Assembly (NCBI GenBank): GCA_949284065.1
Contig: CASDUO010000004.1
Coordinates: 1-57,717 of the forward strand
From: an uncultured Bacillota bacterium
GTDB taxonomy: Bacteria > Bacillota > Clostridia > Peptostreptococcales > Anaerovoracaceae
Direction of reading: 5' to 3'
Length of the DNA: 57,717 nucleotides
Shown: positions 30,204 to 38,007 of the stretch, piece by piece
How the letters are laid out: each line of letters begins with the position of its first letter
Position numbering within the stretch: position 1 is the first letter of the stretch
Made by a program: the position numbers and the translations under genes
Notes under the pieces: model-generated
The model's input: the letters and a program-made list of their open reading frames with translations, nothing else
Database searches by the model: none
What the model was told of the DNA's origin: nothing

Positions 30204-30986
30204 ATGAACATAAACCTTATTGTGGGGATCCTCATCCCCTTTGTGGGAACTACGGCCGGGGCGGCGTGTGTCTTTTTCATGAAAAATACTTTACAGGCAG
30301 GTATAAGGCGGGCCCTCAGCGGTTTTGCGGCCGGAGTCATGGTGGCGGCTTCCGTATGGAGCCTGCTCATCCCTGCCATAGAGCAGTCCTCGGATATGGG
30401 CAGACTGACTTTCATACCTGCCGTAACGGGGTTCCTCATGGGGATGGCCTTCCTCCTTTTGCTGGACAAGCTGATCCCCCATCTCCATTACATGAGCAAT
30501 ACTGCCGAGGGGATGAAGAGCCATCTGTCAAAGAACAGCATGCTCATACTGGCAGTGACCCTGCACAATATACCTGAAGGTATGGCCATAGGAGTCGTCT
30601 ATGCAGGATATCTGGATCAGGGGACCCATATGACCGCAGCGGCGGCTTTGGCCCTGTCCATAGGTATCGCCATACAGAATTTCCCTGAGGGAACCATCAT
30701 ATCCATGCCCCTGAAAAGCGACGGCACAGGGCGGGGCAGAGCATTCGGATACGGGATGCTGTCCGGCATAGTGGAGCCTGTTGGAGCGATGCTTGCCATC
30801 CTCGGGGCGGGCTTTGTGGTCCCCGTGCTGCCATACTGCCTGAGTTTCGCAGCCGGAGCCATGCTCTACGTGGTCGTGGAGGAGCTCATACCGGAAATGT
30901 CGCAGGGTCCTCATTCAAATGTGGGGACTATATCCTTTGCGATAGGGTTCGCCATCATGATGATGCTTGATGTGGCGTTGGGATAA
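30204..30986 (+). CDS. ZIP family metal transporter
   Basis: 260 residues, eight predicted membrane helices. The metal-binding helices IV and V carry HNIPEG and QNFPEG, and helix VI has EELIPE. ZupT-like ZIP proteins import zinc, iron and manganese. 79 bp after the ABC genes on the same strand with no terminator seen, so it probably belongs to the metal operon. Start ATG 30204 behind ACAGGAGAAG. Confidence 0.88.
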   Translation: MNINLIVGILIPFVGTTAGAACVFFMKNTLQAGIRRALSGFAAGVMVAASVWSLLIPAIEQSSDMGRLTFIPAVTGFLMGMAFLLLLDKLIPHLHYMSNTAEGMKSHLSKNSMLILAVTLHNIPEGMAIGVVYAGYLDQGTHMTAAAALALSIGIAIQNFPEGTIISMPLKSDGTGRGRAFGYGMLSGIVEPVGAMLAILGAGFVVPVLPYCLSFAAGAMLYVVVEELIPEMSQGPHSNVGTISFAIGFAIMMMLDVALG

Positions 30987-31028
30987 AAAAAGTGTTACCA
31001 TTTGTATACGGAAAAAAGGATCTTGTGG

Positions 31029-31038
31029 CAGTACAGTT
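31029..31038. promoter_or_regulatory. CAGTACAGTT motif upstream of the MocR gene
   Basis: One exact copy of the 10-mer that occurs twice, 19 bp apart, before the ECF S component (36144 and 36163). It lies 63 bp before the MocR start and suggests autoregulation. A partner 19 bp downstream (31048-31057) matches only 5 of 10. Confidence 0.5.
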
Positions 31039-31100
31039 GTGGTGGATCGTGACAATGTATTTGCCCTATGAGGATGTATCTTTATACGGAAGGTGACAGA

Positions 31101-32618
31101 ATGAAAGCTATCATACCCGATCTGGATATGGATTCCGGAACTCCCCTTTATATGCAGCTCTATACATACATAAAGGATCTTATACTGTCGGAGGTGGTGA
31201 CGAAAGGTGAGAAACTGCCTTCCCTCAGGGTCCTTTCTCAAAATCTCAAAGTGAGCATTTCCACTGTGGAACTGGCATATGCCCAGCTTGTGGTGGAAGG
31301 ATATCTGGAGAGCCGGCCTCAGAGCGGATATTATGTCCGGGAAATAAAGAGAGGTGCAGGGCATGAGAGTCAGGGGGCTTTACGTGAAGATGGGACCGGT
31401 GTATCCGGAGGCTGCAGAGAGGATGATGACGAAAAAACCGGCGTATCGTCGATTGGCGATATGGAAGATGGAGAGAGGGAAACAGCGGATATCCCCCGCG
31501 GTCCGGACGGAGAGCCCGGGGTCGGATCCCCTTCAGATACGGACACATCGGGGATATACGATATAAACTCTTTCGATTTCGTCAAATGGAAAAAATCCAT
31601 AAACAAGGTGCTGAACCTTTACCCTCATCTCCTCCTGTCAGAGTCGGATCCCCGGGGGGAAAAACTTTTGAGGGATGAGATATCCAGGTATCTTTATGCG
31701 GCCAGGGGTGTGGACTGCCGGCCCGATCGTATCGTCATAGCGGCGGGTACCCAGCAGATAACGAACCACATATCCAATATCTTGAAGATAATGGACATAA
31801 GGAACGTGTCTGTAGAGGATCCCGGTTATGTTCCGGTGACGAACATTTTCAGAGACAGAGGTTTCGCCATATCGAAAACGAGAGTGCTGGAAGACGGTAT
31901 AGACATAGACAGACTTCCCACCAATATAAAGTCGGCCGTCTATGTGAGCCCGTCCAACCAGTTCCCTACGGGAGCGGTGATGCCGGCGGGGAACAGATAC
32001 CGTCTCCTGGAGTGGGCGAAGAAAAACGAAAGCTATATAATAGAGGACGATTACGACAGCGAGCTGAGATATTTCGGCCGTCCCCTGCCGCCTCTAAAAG
32101 CTCTGGACACACATGATTCGGTGATATATCTGGGATCTTTTTCATCCACACTTTTTTCTTCCGTAAAGATAAGCTATATGGTGCTGCCCCTGGAGATATC
32201 GAAAGTGTTCAACAGGATATGTAATGACTATGCACAGACTTGTTCAAAGACCGAACAGCTCGCTCTGGCGTTTTTCATGGAAGAGGGAAAGTATCAGGCA
32301 GGCATAAAAAAGCTGAGGAGGCTCTGTGCCAACAAGCTGGCTATAGCCGCAGATACCTTTGAAAAAAATGCGAAAGGGTTCATAAGACCCCTCAATGTGT
32401 CTTCCGGGATCAATATAATAATAAGCGTCAGGAGCAGGAAAAGCGAAGAGGAGCTCATCAGGGAAGCCAGGACTCTGGGACTGGCCGTATCGTCTACGGG
32501 GGCCGGGGCGGGGGCCGGTGAAGAGAAGATGCTGGTCTTTTACTACAACAGCATCCCCATAGAGGAAATGAGAGAAAAAGTGGGAGAACTTATAAACGTA
32601 TGGAGCTCGGACCGTTGA
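31101..32618 (+). CDS. MocR-type regulator (GntR wHTH + aminotransferase-like domain), PLP lysine absent
   Basis: 505 residues. Residues 1-75 are a GntR winged helix (GTPLYMQLYTYIKDLILS...GYYV). A long acidic, low-complexity linker follows, then a class I aminotransferase fold with SPSNQFPTGAVMP and IEDDYDSELRY. The position that holds the PLP-binding lysine in MocR proteins (FSKTLFP) reads FSSTLFS, with S349. Either it binds a ligand without a Schiff base or PLP is lost. Start ATG 31101 behind GGAAGGTGA. It probably controls the hydantoinase/ECF genes that share its CAGTACAGTT motif. Confidence 0.82.
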   Translation: MKAIIPDLDMDSGTPLYMQLYTYIKDLILSEVVTKGEKLPSLRVLSQNLKVSISTVELAYAQLVVEGYLESRPQSGYYVREIKRGAGHESQGALREDGTGVSGGCREDDDEKTGVSSIGDMEDGERETADIPRGPDGEPGVGSPSDTDTSGIYDINSFDFVKWKKSINKVLNLYPHLLLSESDPRGEKLLRDEISRYLYAARGVDCRPDRIVIAAGTQQITNHISNILKIMDIRNVSVEDPGYVPVTNIFRDRGFAISKTRVLEDGIDIDRLPTNIKSAVYVSPSNQFPTGAVMPAGNRYRLLEWAKKNESYIIEDDYDSELRYFGRPLPPLKALDTHDSVIYLGSFSSTLFSSVKISYMVLPLEISKVFNRICNDYAQTCSKTEQLALAFFMEEGKYQAGIKKLRRLCANKLAIAADTFEKNAKGFIRPLNVSSGINIIISVRSRKSEEELIREARTLGLAVSSTGAGAGAGEEKMLVFYYNSIPIEEMREKVGELINVWSSDR

Positions 32619-32622
32619 AAAA

Positions 32623-32656
32623 GCGGCATGTCAGTAAAGAGACAGCCGCCTTTTTT
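32623..32656. terminator. Bidirectional terminator between mocR and the amidohydrolase
   Basis: GCGGC...GTC/GAC...GCCGC stem with six T on the plus side and five T (AAAAA on the plus strand) on the minus side, placed between two convergent genes. Confidence 0.8.
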
Positions 32657-32678
32657 GAGATCTATGTCGCCGTGGGCG

Positions 32679-33974
32679 TCATGACATTTCCGCCAGTATG
32701 GTATCCATGAGGAACTGTGCTCCGGCTATCAGGTCCCGGGGATGAGTGTCCTCCTGGGGGACATGGCTCCTGCCGTCTATGCTGGGGACGAAGATCATGC
32801 CCGTGTCACAGTGCCGGGCGATCATACACGCATCGTGGACCGCACCGCTGTCCATCACTTTGAAAGGTATCCCGGCTTCCCGGGCCCGCGTCTCCATTGA
32901 GGTGATGACTCTGCGGGAGAGATGCAGGGGAGAGGACCTGGAATGTTCCGTGACGACACATGATATATGCCGTTCCTGCGCCAGAGCATGTATACGGTCT
33001 ATGATCCTGTCCATAAGGTCATCGATCTTTTTCTCGTCTCTGTCCCTCACCTCCACAGTGAATCTCACTTTTTCCGGTATCACATTGGAACAGCCCGGGA
33101 ACACTTCTATCTTGCCGCATGTGGCAACGGATCGATGTTCCCCGTCGCTTTTGGCCATATCCTCAACGAGGAGTATGGCTGAAGCCGCTGCAGTCAGGGC
33201 ATCGCGCCTTTCTCTCATAGGCGTGGCTCCGGCGTGGTTGCCGACTCCGGAGAACTCCACTTCTACGACCCTCATGCCGAATATGGAATCGACTATGCCA
33301 AGAGACAGGCCCTCTCTGTCCAGGACGGGCCCCTGCTCTATGTGGAGCTCGATCATGGTCCTGACGGAGGCAAGATCCCATGTCAGGTCTCCTGCAAGAG
33401 ATCCGCCGGTGTCGTACACCTGTCTATCCTCTTCGGGCAGATCTTTCAGACCTTCAAGGATCTGTCTCATGGATAGGCCTTCGTCGTTTTTGAGAAGGTC
33501 CGGATCCTTTTCGTCATATATGCCGGAGATGAATTTGCTTCCCGTCATACAGGAGCCGAAAAGGGAACCTTCCTCCTCTGCGAATATGACCATTTCGTAG
33601 TTGGCCGTGAAACGATCTTTCAGGGAAGGGTCCTTGGCGACGGCTTCCGATAATGTCTCCATGACTTCCAGAGCTCCGCATACTCCGTATATGCCGTCCA
33701 GCCATCCTCCGTTGCGGACGGAGTCGATGTGGGAACCTGCCATGACGGATTTCCCGCCGGCCGGACCGAAGGACGGACTTATCCTTATGTTTTGGACCGG
33801 GTCTATACAGACGGAACAGCCTGCGGCCTTGACCCTCTCCAGTATGTATTTCCTCGCCCGCACATCCTGCCGCCCGTAGGAAAACCGGGTGACCCCCGCA
33901 CCGGGGGTGTCCGTATAGGTTTTGAGAGTATCCAAAGTCTTCAAAAGACGATCTCCGTCGATCTTCATATCCAT
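32679..33974 (-). CDS. M20 family Zn-dependent amidase/hydantoinase/carbamoylase
   Basis: 431 residues. The two-metal site is visible: GSHIDSV, the bridging Asp in GGWLDG, EEEGS, ELHIEQGPVLD and a late SHVPQED histidine. A dimerisation insert with GNHAGATPM and GCSNVIPE is typical of the N-carbamoyl-amino-acid hydrolase, beta-ureidopropionase and allantoate amidohydrolase group. Sitting 15 bp after the dihydropyrimidinase gene, it most likely hydrolyses the N-carbamoyl product of that enzyme. GGAGGG precedes ATG 33974. Confidence 0.87.
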   Translation of the reverse strand: MDMKIDGDRLLKTLDTLKTYTDTPGAGVTRFSYGRQDVRARKYILERVKAAGCSVCIDPVQNIRISPSFGPAGGKSVMAGSHIDSVRNGGWLDGIYGVCGALEVMETLSEAVAKDPSLKDRFTANYEMVIFAEEEGSLFGSCMTGSKFISGIYDEKDPDLLKNDEGLSMRQILEGLKDLPEEDRQVYDTGGSLAGDLTWDLASVRTMIELHIEQGPVLDREGLSLGIVDSIFGMRVVEVEFSGVGNHAGATPMRERRDALTAAASAILLVEDMAKSDGEHRSVATCGKIEVFPGCSNVIPEKVRFTVEVRDRDEKKIDDLMDRIIDRIHALAQERHISCVVTEHSRSSPLHLSRRVITSMETRAREAGIPFKVMDSGAVHDACMIARHCDTGMIFVPSIDGRSHVPQEDTHPRDLIAGAQFLMDTILAEMS

Positions 33975-33989
33975 TAAGATCCCTCCGTT

Positions 33990-35390
33990 TTACCAGCTGT
34001 ATGAGGAGCCGAAAGGTTTGCCGTGTATCAGCTTGCCCTGACCTTTCCTGCCGATATATTTTCCGTCATCGACGATCTTTTCTCCTCTGAGGAAGACTGT
34101 TTCGGGACGTCCCTTCTGTTCGAACCCTTCAAAGGGACTGTAGTCCACTCCTTCGAGATTGGTCTTGTAGCTTATGGTGCCCTCGTAGGCAGGGTCGAAT
34201 ATGACTATATCGGCGTCGAAGCCGACTGCAAGCTGACCTTTCTTATCCAGCCCGTTCACCTTTGCGGGAGAGGTGGCATAAAGGTCTACCAGCCTGCTTC
34301 TGGAAAGTCTTCCTTTGCATACGCCGTATGTCCACAGTATGTTGAGTCTGTTCTGGAGACTGGGAGCGCCGTTGGGTATGTCCGCAAAGGATTTCCCCTC
34401 GCCGTATCCCATGTGTTTCTGTTCCCCGTAGTCGAAGCCGCAGTGATCCGAACTTATGGCATTGAGCCACTTCCTGTCCACAGCTTCCCATAGAGCTTCT
34501 CTGTGCTCCTCTGTACGGAGGGCCGGTGAGCATACATATTTCGCGCCTTCGAAGCCGGGTTTGGCAAGGTCCGACTCATCGAGGACGAGGTAATGGGCAC
34601 AGGTCTCTCCGAAGACTTTCTGGCCTCTGATATAGGCGGCTTTGACTTCTTCCAAGGCCTCCTTACATGTGACATGGACCACATATATGGGGGCGTCGGC
34701 CATTTCGGCAAGATATATGGCCCGTCTGGTGGCTTCCGCTTCCACTACTGGAGGGCGGCTCACGGCATGATAGTATGGGCCTGTTTTCCCTTCTGCCACC
34801 AGCTGTTTGGTTGCCACGTCTATCATATCCGCATTTTCCGCATGGACCATGACGGTCACACCTGCCTCTTTGCCTTTTTGGAGGGCTTTGAGTATGGCGT
34901 CGTCGTCTGCATGGAAAAACTGGCCTTTGTAGGCCATGAAAAGTTTCATGGTGGGATAGCCGGCTTCTGCAAGACGGGGTATCTCATCTATGACTTCGTC
35001 TCTGGGATCGGTCATTACGCTGTGGAAAGAATAGTCCACCATTGCGATGCCGTCGGCATCTGTCTTTCTGTAATCTTCTATAGTCTCGACAAGGCCTCGG
35101 CCCTTTTCCTGATTCACGAATTCTATAAGGGTTGTGGTGCCCCCTACGGCAGCGGCGTTGGATGTTTCGAATCCCCGGGTCTTGCTGCCCTTGTAGGTGA
35201 ATGAAAAATGGACGTGTTGGTCGACTCCGCCGGGGAGCACGTATTTGCCCGTGGCATCGATGACCTCCTCGCCCTTATCCGGTGTGATGTTTTTACCTAT
35301 GGCCGCTATGGTCTCGCCGTCTGTGCGGATATCGGATATATATTCTCCGTCGGCTGTTACGATAGTGCCGTTTTTGATAAGTGCTGACAT
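33990..35390 (-). CDS. hydA: Dihydropyrimidinase / D-hydantoinase-like amidohydrolase
   Basis: 466 residues, cyclic-amide hydrolase with a binuclear zinc centre. Ligands in order: DQHVHF, the carboxylated lysine in MKLFMAYKG, the histidines in VMVHAEN and YVVHVTC, and the Asp in SSDHCGFD. It would open dihydrouracil, dihydrothymine or a hydantoin ring to the N-carbamoyl acid, the substrate of the downstream M20 enzyme. No dihydropyrimidine dehydrogenase is in the window. CGGAGG precedes ATG 35390. Confidence 0.9.
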   Translation of the reverse strand: MSALIKNGTIVTADGEYISDIRTDGETIAAIGKNITPDKGEEVIDATGKYVLPGGVDQHVHFSFTYKGSKTRGFETSNAAAVGGTTTLIEFVNQEKGRGLVETIEDYRKTDADGIAMVDYSFHSVMTDPRDEVIDEIPRLAEAGYPTMKLFMAYKGQFFHADDDAILKALQKGKEAGVTVMVHAENADMIDVATKQLVAEGKTGPYYHAVSRPPVVEAEATRRAIYLAEMADAPIYVVHVTCKEALEEVKAAYIRGQKVFGETCAHYLVLDESDLAKPGFEGAKYVCSPALRTEEHREALWEAVDRKWLNAISSDHCGFDYGEQKHMGYGEGKSFADIPNGAPSLQNRLNILWTYGVCKGRLSRSRLVDLYATSPAKVNGLDKKGQLAVGFDADIVIFDPAYEGTISYKTNLEGVDYSPFEGFEQKGRPETVFLRGEKIVDDGKYIGRKGQGKLIHGKPFGSSYSW

Positions 35391-35455
35391 GATGTACCTC
35401 CGTTCTTTTCAGAAAAAAACAAATAAACAAATAGAACGAAAATCGTTACGCACTT

Positions 35456-35464
35456 ATTATAACA
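35456..35464 (-). promoter_or_regulatory. Extended -10 promoter element before hydA
   Basis: On the minus strand TGTTATAAT is an extended -10 box about 65 bp before the hydA start, with no good -35. Just downstream lies the palindrome AACGA-AAA-TCGTT (35435-35447), a possible operator at the start point. hydA and the M20 gene may thus be transcribed separately from the S component. Confidence 0.5.
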
Positions 35465-35498
35465 CAACTGCGGGGCGAGGGGGGGGCGAAAGGGTGAC

Positions 35499-36062
35499 TC
35501 AGGATCTTGCGGGGGATGTTATGACATAGGTGAACTTGTTCCTTGCAGGAGTCCTGTAAAGAGCCGCAGACAAAACAGTGGCAAGGACGATGCCCGTGAC
35601 GAACTGAAGTATGTTCATGGGTATGGACGCCAGAGGTGTCACGAAGCTTCCGTACATGAAGCTTTCGGCTATATAGTATCCGGAAACCATTATGAGTCCG
35701 GAAATGACCATGGAAACGATCTCGGCGAATTTCATGGCTTTGCTGCCGAAACCTCTTTTGAAAGCGTATTCGAGGGCGAGACCCATGATCAGAGCCATGA
35801 GCGATTTCACTATGAGAGTGACGGGAGCGTATATGGCGTATCCGGCCAGCAGGTCCGCCATGGCGGAACCGATGCCTGCAGCTGCAGCGCCCCATTTATA
35901 TCCCAGCAAAAGTACGGAGAAAAATATCATACAGTCTCCAAGATGTATATATCCCTGTGTTGCCGGCACCGGGATCCTTATTATCATGGTCATCACCACC
36001 ACCATGCACATCATCATGGCAGTGAGGACCAGCTTGTTTATCCTGTTTTTATGGTTTTTCAT
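35499..36062 (-). CDS. ECF transporter S component
   Basis: 187 residues with about six hydrophobic helices. The N-terminal MTMIIRIPVPATQGYIHLGDC and later GYKWGAAAAGIGSAMADLLAGY match the ECF S-component group that includes HmpT-like pyrimidine/vitamin binders. It needs the shared EcfA/A'/T module, which is not in this window. The position ahead of dihydropyrimidinase suggests a pyrimidine-related or hydantoin-like ligand (inference). Start at 36062, where AGGAGG precedes ATG, rather than the longer frame. Confidence 0.82.
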   Translation of the reverse strand: MKNHKNRINKLVLTAMMMCMVVVMTMIIRIPVPATQGYIHLGDCMIFFSVLLLGYKWGAAAAGIGSAMADLLAGYAIYAPVTLIVKSLMALIMGLALEYAFKRGFGSKAMKFAEIVSMVISGLIMVSGYYIAESFMYGSFVTPLASIPMNILQFVTGIVLATVLSAALYRTPARNKFTYVITSPARS

Positions 36063-36143
36063 ATTACCAGCCTCCTGTCGTTGATGCTGAAAGTATATCC
36101 CATGAATGTCATGATTAAAATATACAGAAAAAACTTTTTTGAA

Positions 36144-36172
36144 CAGTACAGTTTTCGTAGAGCAGTACAGTT
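36144..36172. promoter_or_regulatory. Direct repeat of CAGTACAGTT (candidate MocR operator)
   Basis: Exact copies at 36144-36153 and 36163-36172, 19 bp start to start, about 80 bp upstream of the S-component start on the minus strand. MocR-type regulators commonly bind spaced direct repeats. The third exact copy in the window precedes the MocR gene. The spacing and the weak promoter nearby suit an activator site. Confidence 0.6.
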
Positions 36173-36227
36173 GCACAGATGGGAGAACTCAAGCAGGAAT
36201 AAAAGAGATATTATTTTCAGAAACCTA

Positions 36228-36258
36228 TTGACAATATCGAATATCGATATAAAACAAA
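36228..36258 (+). promoter_or_regulatory. padR promoter and operator
   Basis: TTGACA (36228-36233) is followed at once by the palindrome ATATCG-AATAT-CGATAT (36234-36250), which fills the spacer; the -10 is AT-rich (TATAAA or TAAAAC, 36247-36255). The AGGAGAG site and ATG 36268 follow. The palindrome is a likely PadR binding site for autorepression. Confidence 0.6.
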
Positions 36259-36267
36259 GGAGAGAGT

Positions 36268-36576
36268 ATGTCGAAAAAAGCTTATGACACTCTTACGGAA
36301 ACCATGTTTTATGTGCTGATGTCTTTGGACAGGGAGGACATGTGCGGTACCCAGGTGGCCGGTTATGTAAAAGAGCTGACTGGCGGCCGTGTGGTCATGG
36401 GACCGGGTACCCTTTATACCATATTGTCGAACTTTCAAAAAGAAGGCCTTATAGACAAGGTAGACGCACAGGGCAGGAAGATAGTATATACCATAACGGA
36501 GAAGGGCAGATCACTTTACAACGAGGAGATAAACAGGCTTAGAGCCTGTTTGACCGATGCAGAAAGGGGAAGATGA
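36268..36576 (+). CDS. PadR family transcriptional regulator
   Basis: 102 residues, the short subfamily. TETMFYVLMSLDREDMCGTQVAGYVKELT and GPGTLYTILSNFQKEGLIDKV are the winged-helix signature; the C-terminal helix is the dimer arm. It is followed 4 bp later by a DUF2812 membrane protein. PadR-DUF2812 pairs are frequent in Firmicutes; PadR normally represses its partner and itself. Confidence 0.9.
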   Translation: MSKKAYDTLTETMFYVLMSLDREDMCGTQVAGYVKELTGGRVVMGPGTLYTILSNFQKEGLIDKVDAQGRKIVYTITEKGRSLYNEEINRLRACLTDAERGR

Positions 36577-36580
36577 CAGG

Positions 36581-37732
36581 ATGGAGAGTATAAAGCGATG
36601 GACTATGTTTTTATGGTCGGATATAGGGGAGATAGAAACCTATTTTTCGGATATGGCACGCCGTGGATACCTGCTGGAAAAACAGGGAAGTCTCATGTCT
36701 GAATTCATAAAAGGAGAGCCGAAAGAGCGCAGATACAGAGTGGTGCCGGCTGTAGGCCGGAAGATCTCGGAAGAAGAAAAGGAAGTTTACCGGGAAACGG
36801 GATGGGAGTATGTATCCGATGGAGGGAGTTTAGGTACGAGACTGGATATTTTTTTCAGCGATGACAAAGAAGCACCGGAAATATTCACGGACACGGAGAG
36901 TTTCAAATCACACATAAGAAAGTTCATGCTGCTGGCTTTAGCCTGTGTCTTGTGCTGGATATGGTTCGGTGCGACTTTTTTAGAGGATCTGGCCGGAGAT
37001 GTGGCCGGACCGATCCACAGTATGATGGAATACGGTATAGTGACCTGGTCCCTGATCGTCCTTGTGGGACTCTTCGTGCTGGTGATCATAGTCGATTTTG
37101 TGATCTCGGCAGGAATGTTGATATGGCAGATAAGTGTCAGGAAAAGGATAGATCACGAAAGACCATATCGGGGTAAAATAAGGTTCCGCATCGTAAGCCG
37201 TATCTCTCTGATCGTCTTACTTGTGTGCATGCTGGTCAGCATCCCGTTTGCCGGGACCACGGTGGTAGCGGGAGACGAACTGAAAGAGGATATTGAGGGG
37301 TACAAAGGGAACCATCCGGCTTCATTTGAGATCCTGGATGAGGAAAAATGGCAGGAGATACAGCAGACCCTTGACCGGGGCCAAATACCTGAAGATTTTG
37401 ATTTCGTGAAGACCTCGGATCTTATGGCCCCGTCCAAAACCGAGCTGTGGGTCTGGGAAGAGGACGAGGAATATTACGGGGTGTATATGGAGATGCGCTC
37501 TGAAAAACTTGCTGAGGTCTGGCTGGAAGAAGAGCTGGATATGTATGGAAAGACATGCCGGCAGGCGGAACTTGCCGGATCAGAGTCCTCAAAGGTCGAT
37601 TATGTGGGATATCTGGACCTGGAAGGCGGTCAGGCCCTGTATCTGAAGAAAGGAAGCAGGATAGAGAAAATATGGTATACGGGGGATAAAGACGTGAGGG
37701 AGTATGTGGGCGATTTCATCGACAGGTTTTGA
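36581..37732 (+). CDS. DUF2812 domain membrane protein
   Basis: 383 residues. The cytoplasmic N-terminal DUF2812 domain (MESIKRWTMFLWSDIGEIETYFSDMARRG...) covers about 1-100. It is followed by hydrophobic segments near 113-130, 148-178 and 198-215, and a soluble acidic C-terminal region of about 160 residues with no known domain. Function unknown; probably a membrane stress-response partner of the PadR regulator. I use ATG 36581 just after the padR stop. Confidence 0.75.
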   Translation: MESIKRWTMFLWSDIGEIETYFSDMARRGYLLEKQGSLMSEFIKGEPKERRYRVVPAVGRKISEEEKEVYRETGWEYVSDGGSLGTRLDIFFSDDKEAPEIFTDTESFKSHIRKFMLLALACVLCWIWFGATFLEDLAGDVAGPIHSMMEYGIVTWSLIVLVGLFVLVIIVDFVISAGMLIWQISVRKRIDHERPYRGKIRFRIVSRISLIVLLVCMLVSIPFAGTTVVAGDELKEDIEGYKGNHPASFEILDEEKWQEIQQTLDRGQIPEDFDFVKTSDLMAPSKTELWVWEEDEEYYGVYMEMRSEKLAEVWLEEELDMYGKTCRQAELAGSESSKVDYVGYLDLEGGQALYLKKGSRIEKIWYTGDKDVREYVGDFIDRF

Positions 37733-37830
37733 CAGGGAAAGGGGGCTGTCCGTTTTCATTTTCGCCTGATTATCTCGGTCATATGGAGTGGGGATAAATA
37801 TAAATATTCCGGCGGCGAGGCCGGCATAAA

Positions 37831-37862
37831 GGGACCATATGGCACATGGTCCCTCTTTTTTC
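37831..37862 (+). terminator. Terminator before the fab operon
   Basis: Perfect 8-bp stem GGGACCAT/ATGGTCCC with a 7-nt loop and a T-rich tail. A weaker stem (GACAG/CTGTC) lies just after the DUF2812 stop. Confidence 0.9.
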
Positions 37863-37890
37863 TTGACAAAATATCTTACCGTGATAGAAT
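37863..37890 (+). promoter_or_regulatory. Promoter of the fatty-acid synthesis operon
   Basis: -35 TTGACA (37863-37868) and -10 TAGAAT (37885-37890) with a 16-bp spacer, immediately after the terminator tail. Confidence 0.8.
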
Positions 37891-37907
37891 ATTGGAGAAT
37901 AAAATAG

Positions 37908-37920
37908 TTTGATAATCAAA
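37908..37920. promoter_or_regulatory. FabT-type operator
   Basis: TTTGAT-A-ATCAAA is a perfect palindrome placed about 18 bp after the -10 box, in the early transcribed region. It matches the FabT box of streptococcal fab operons (TTTGATTATCAAA). A FabT-like regulator is encoded at the end of this operon, so autoregulation is likely. Confidence 0.85.
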
Positions 37921-38007
37921 GTATTTTCTGACAGGATGAGGGAACCACCCCGTTTGTCAGGGAATACAGATCAAAATTTGCAGATACGTAAGAAAGGATA
38001 TGGATAC

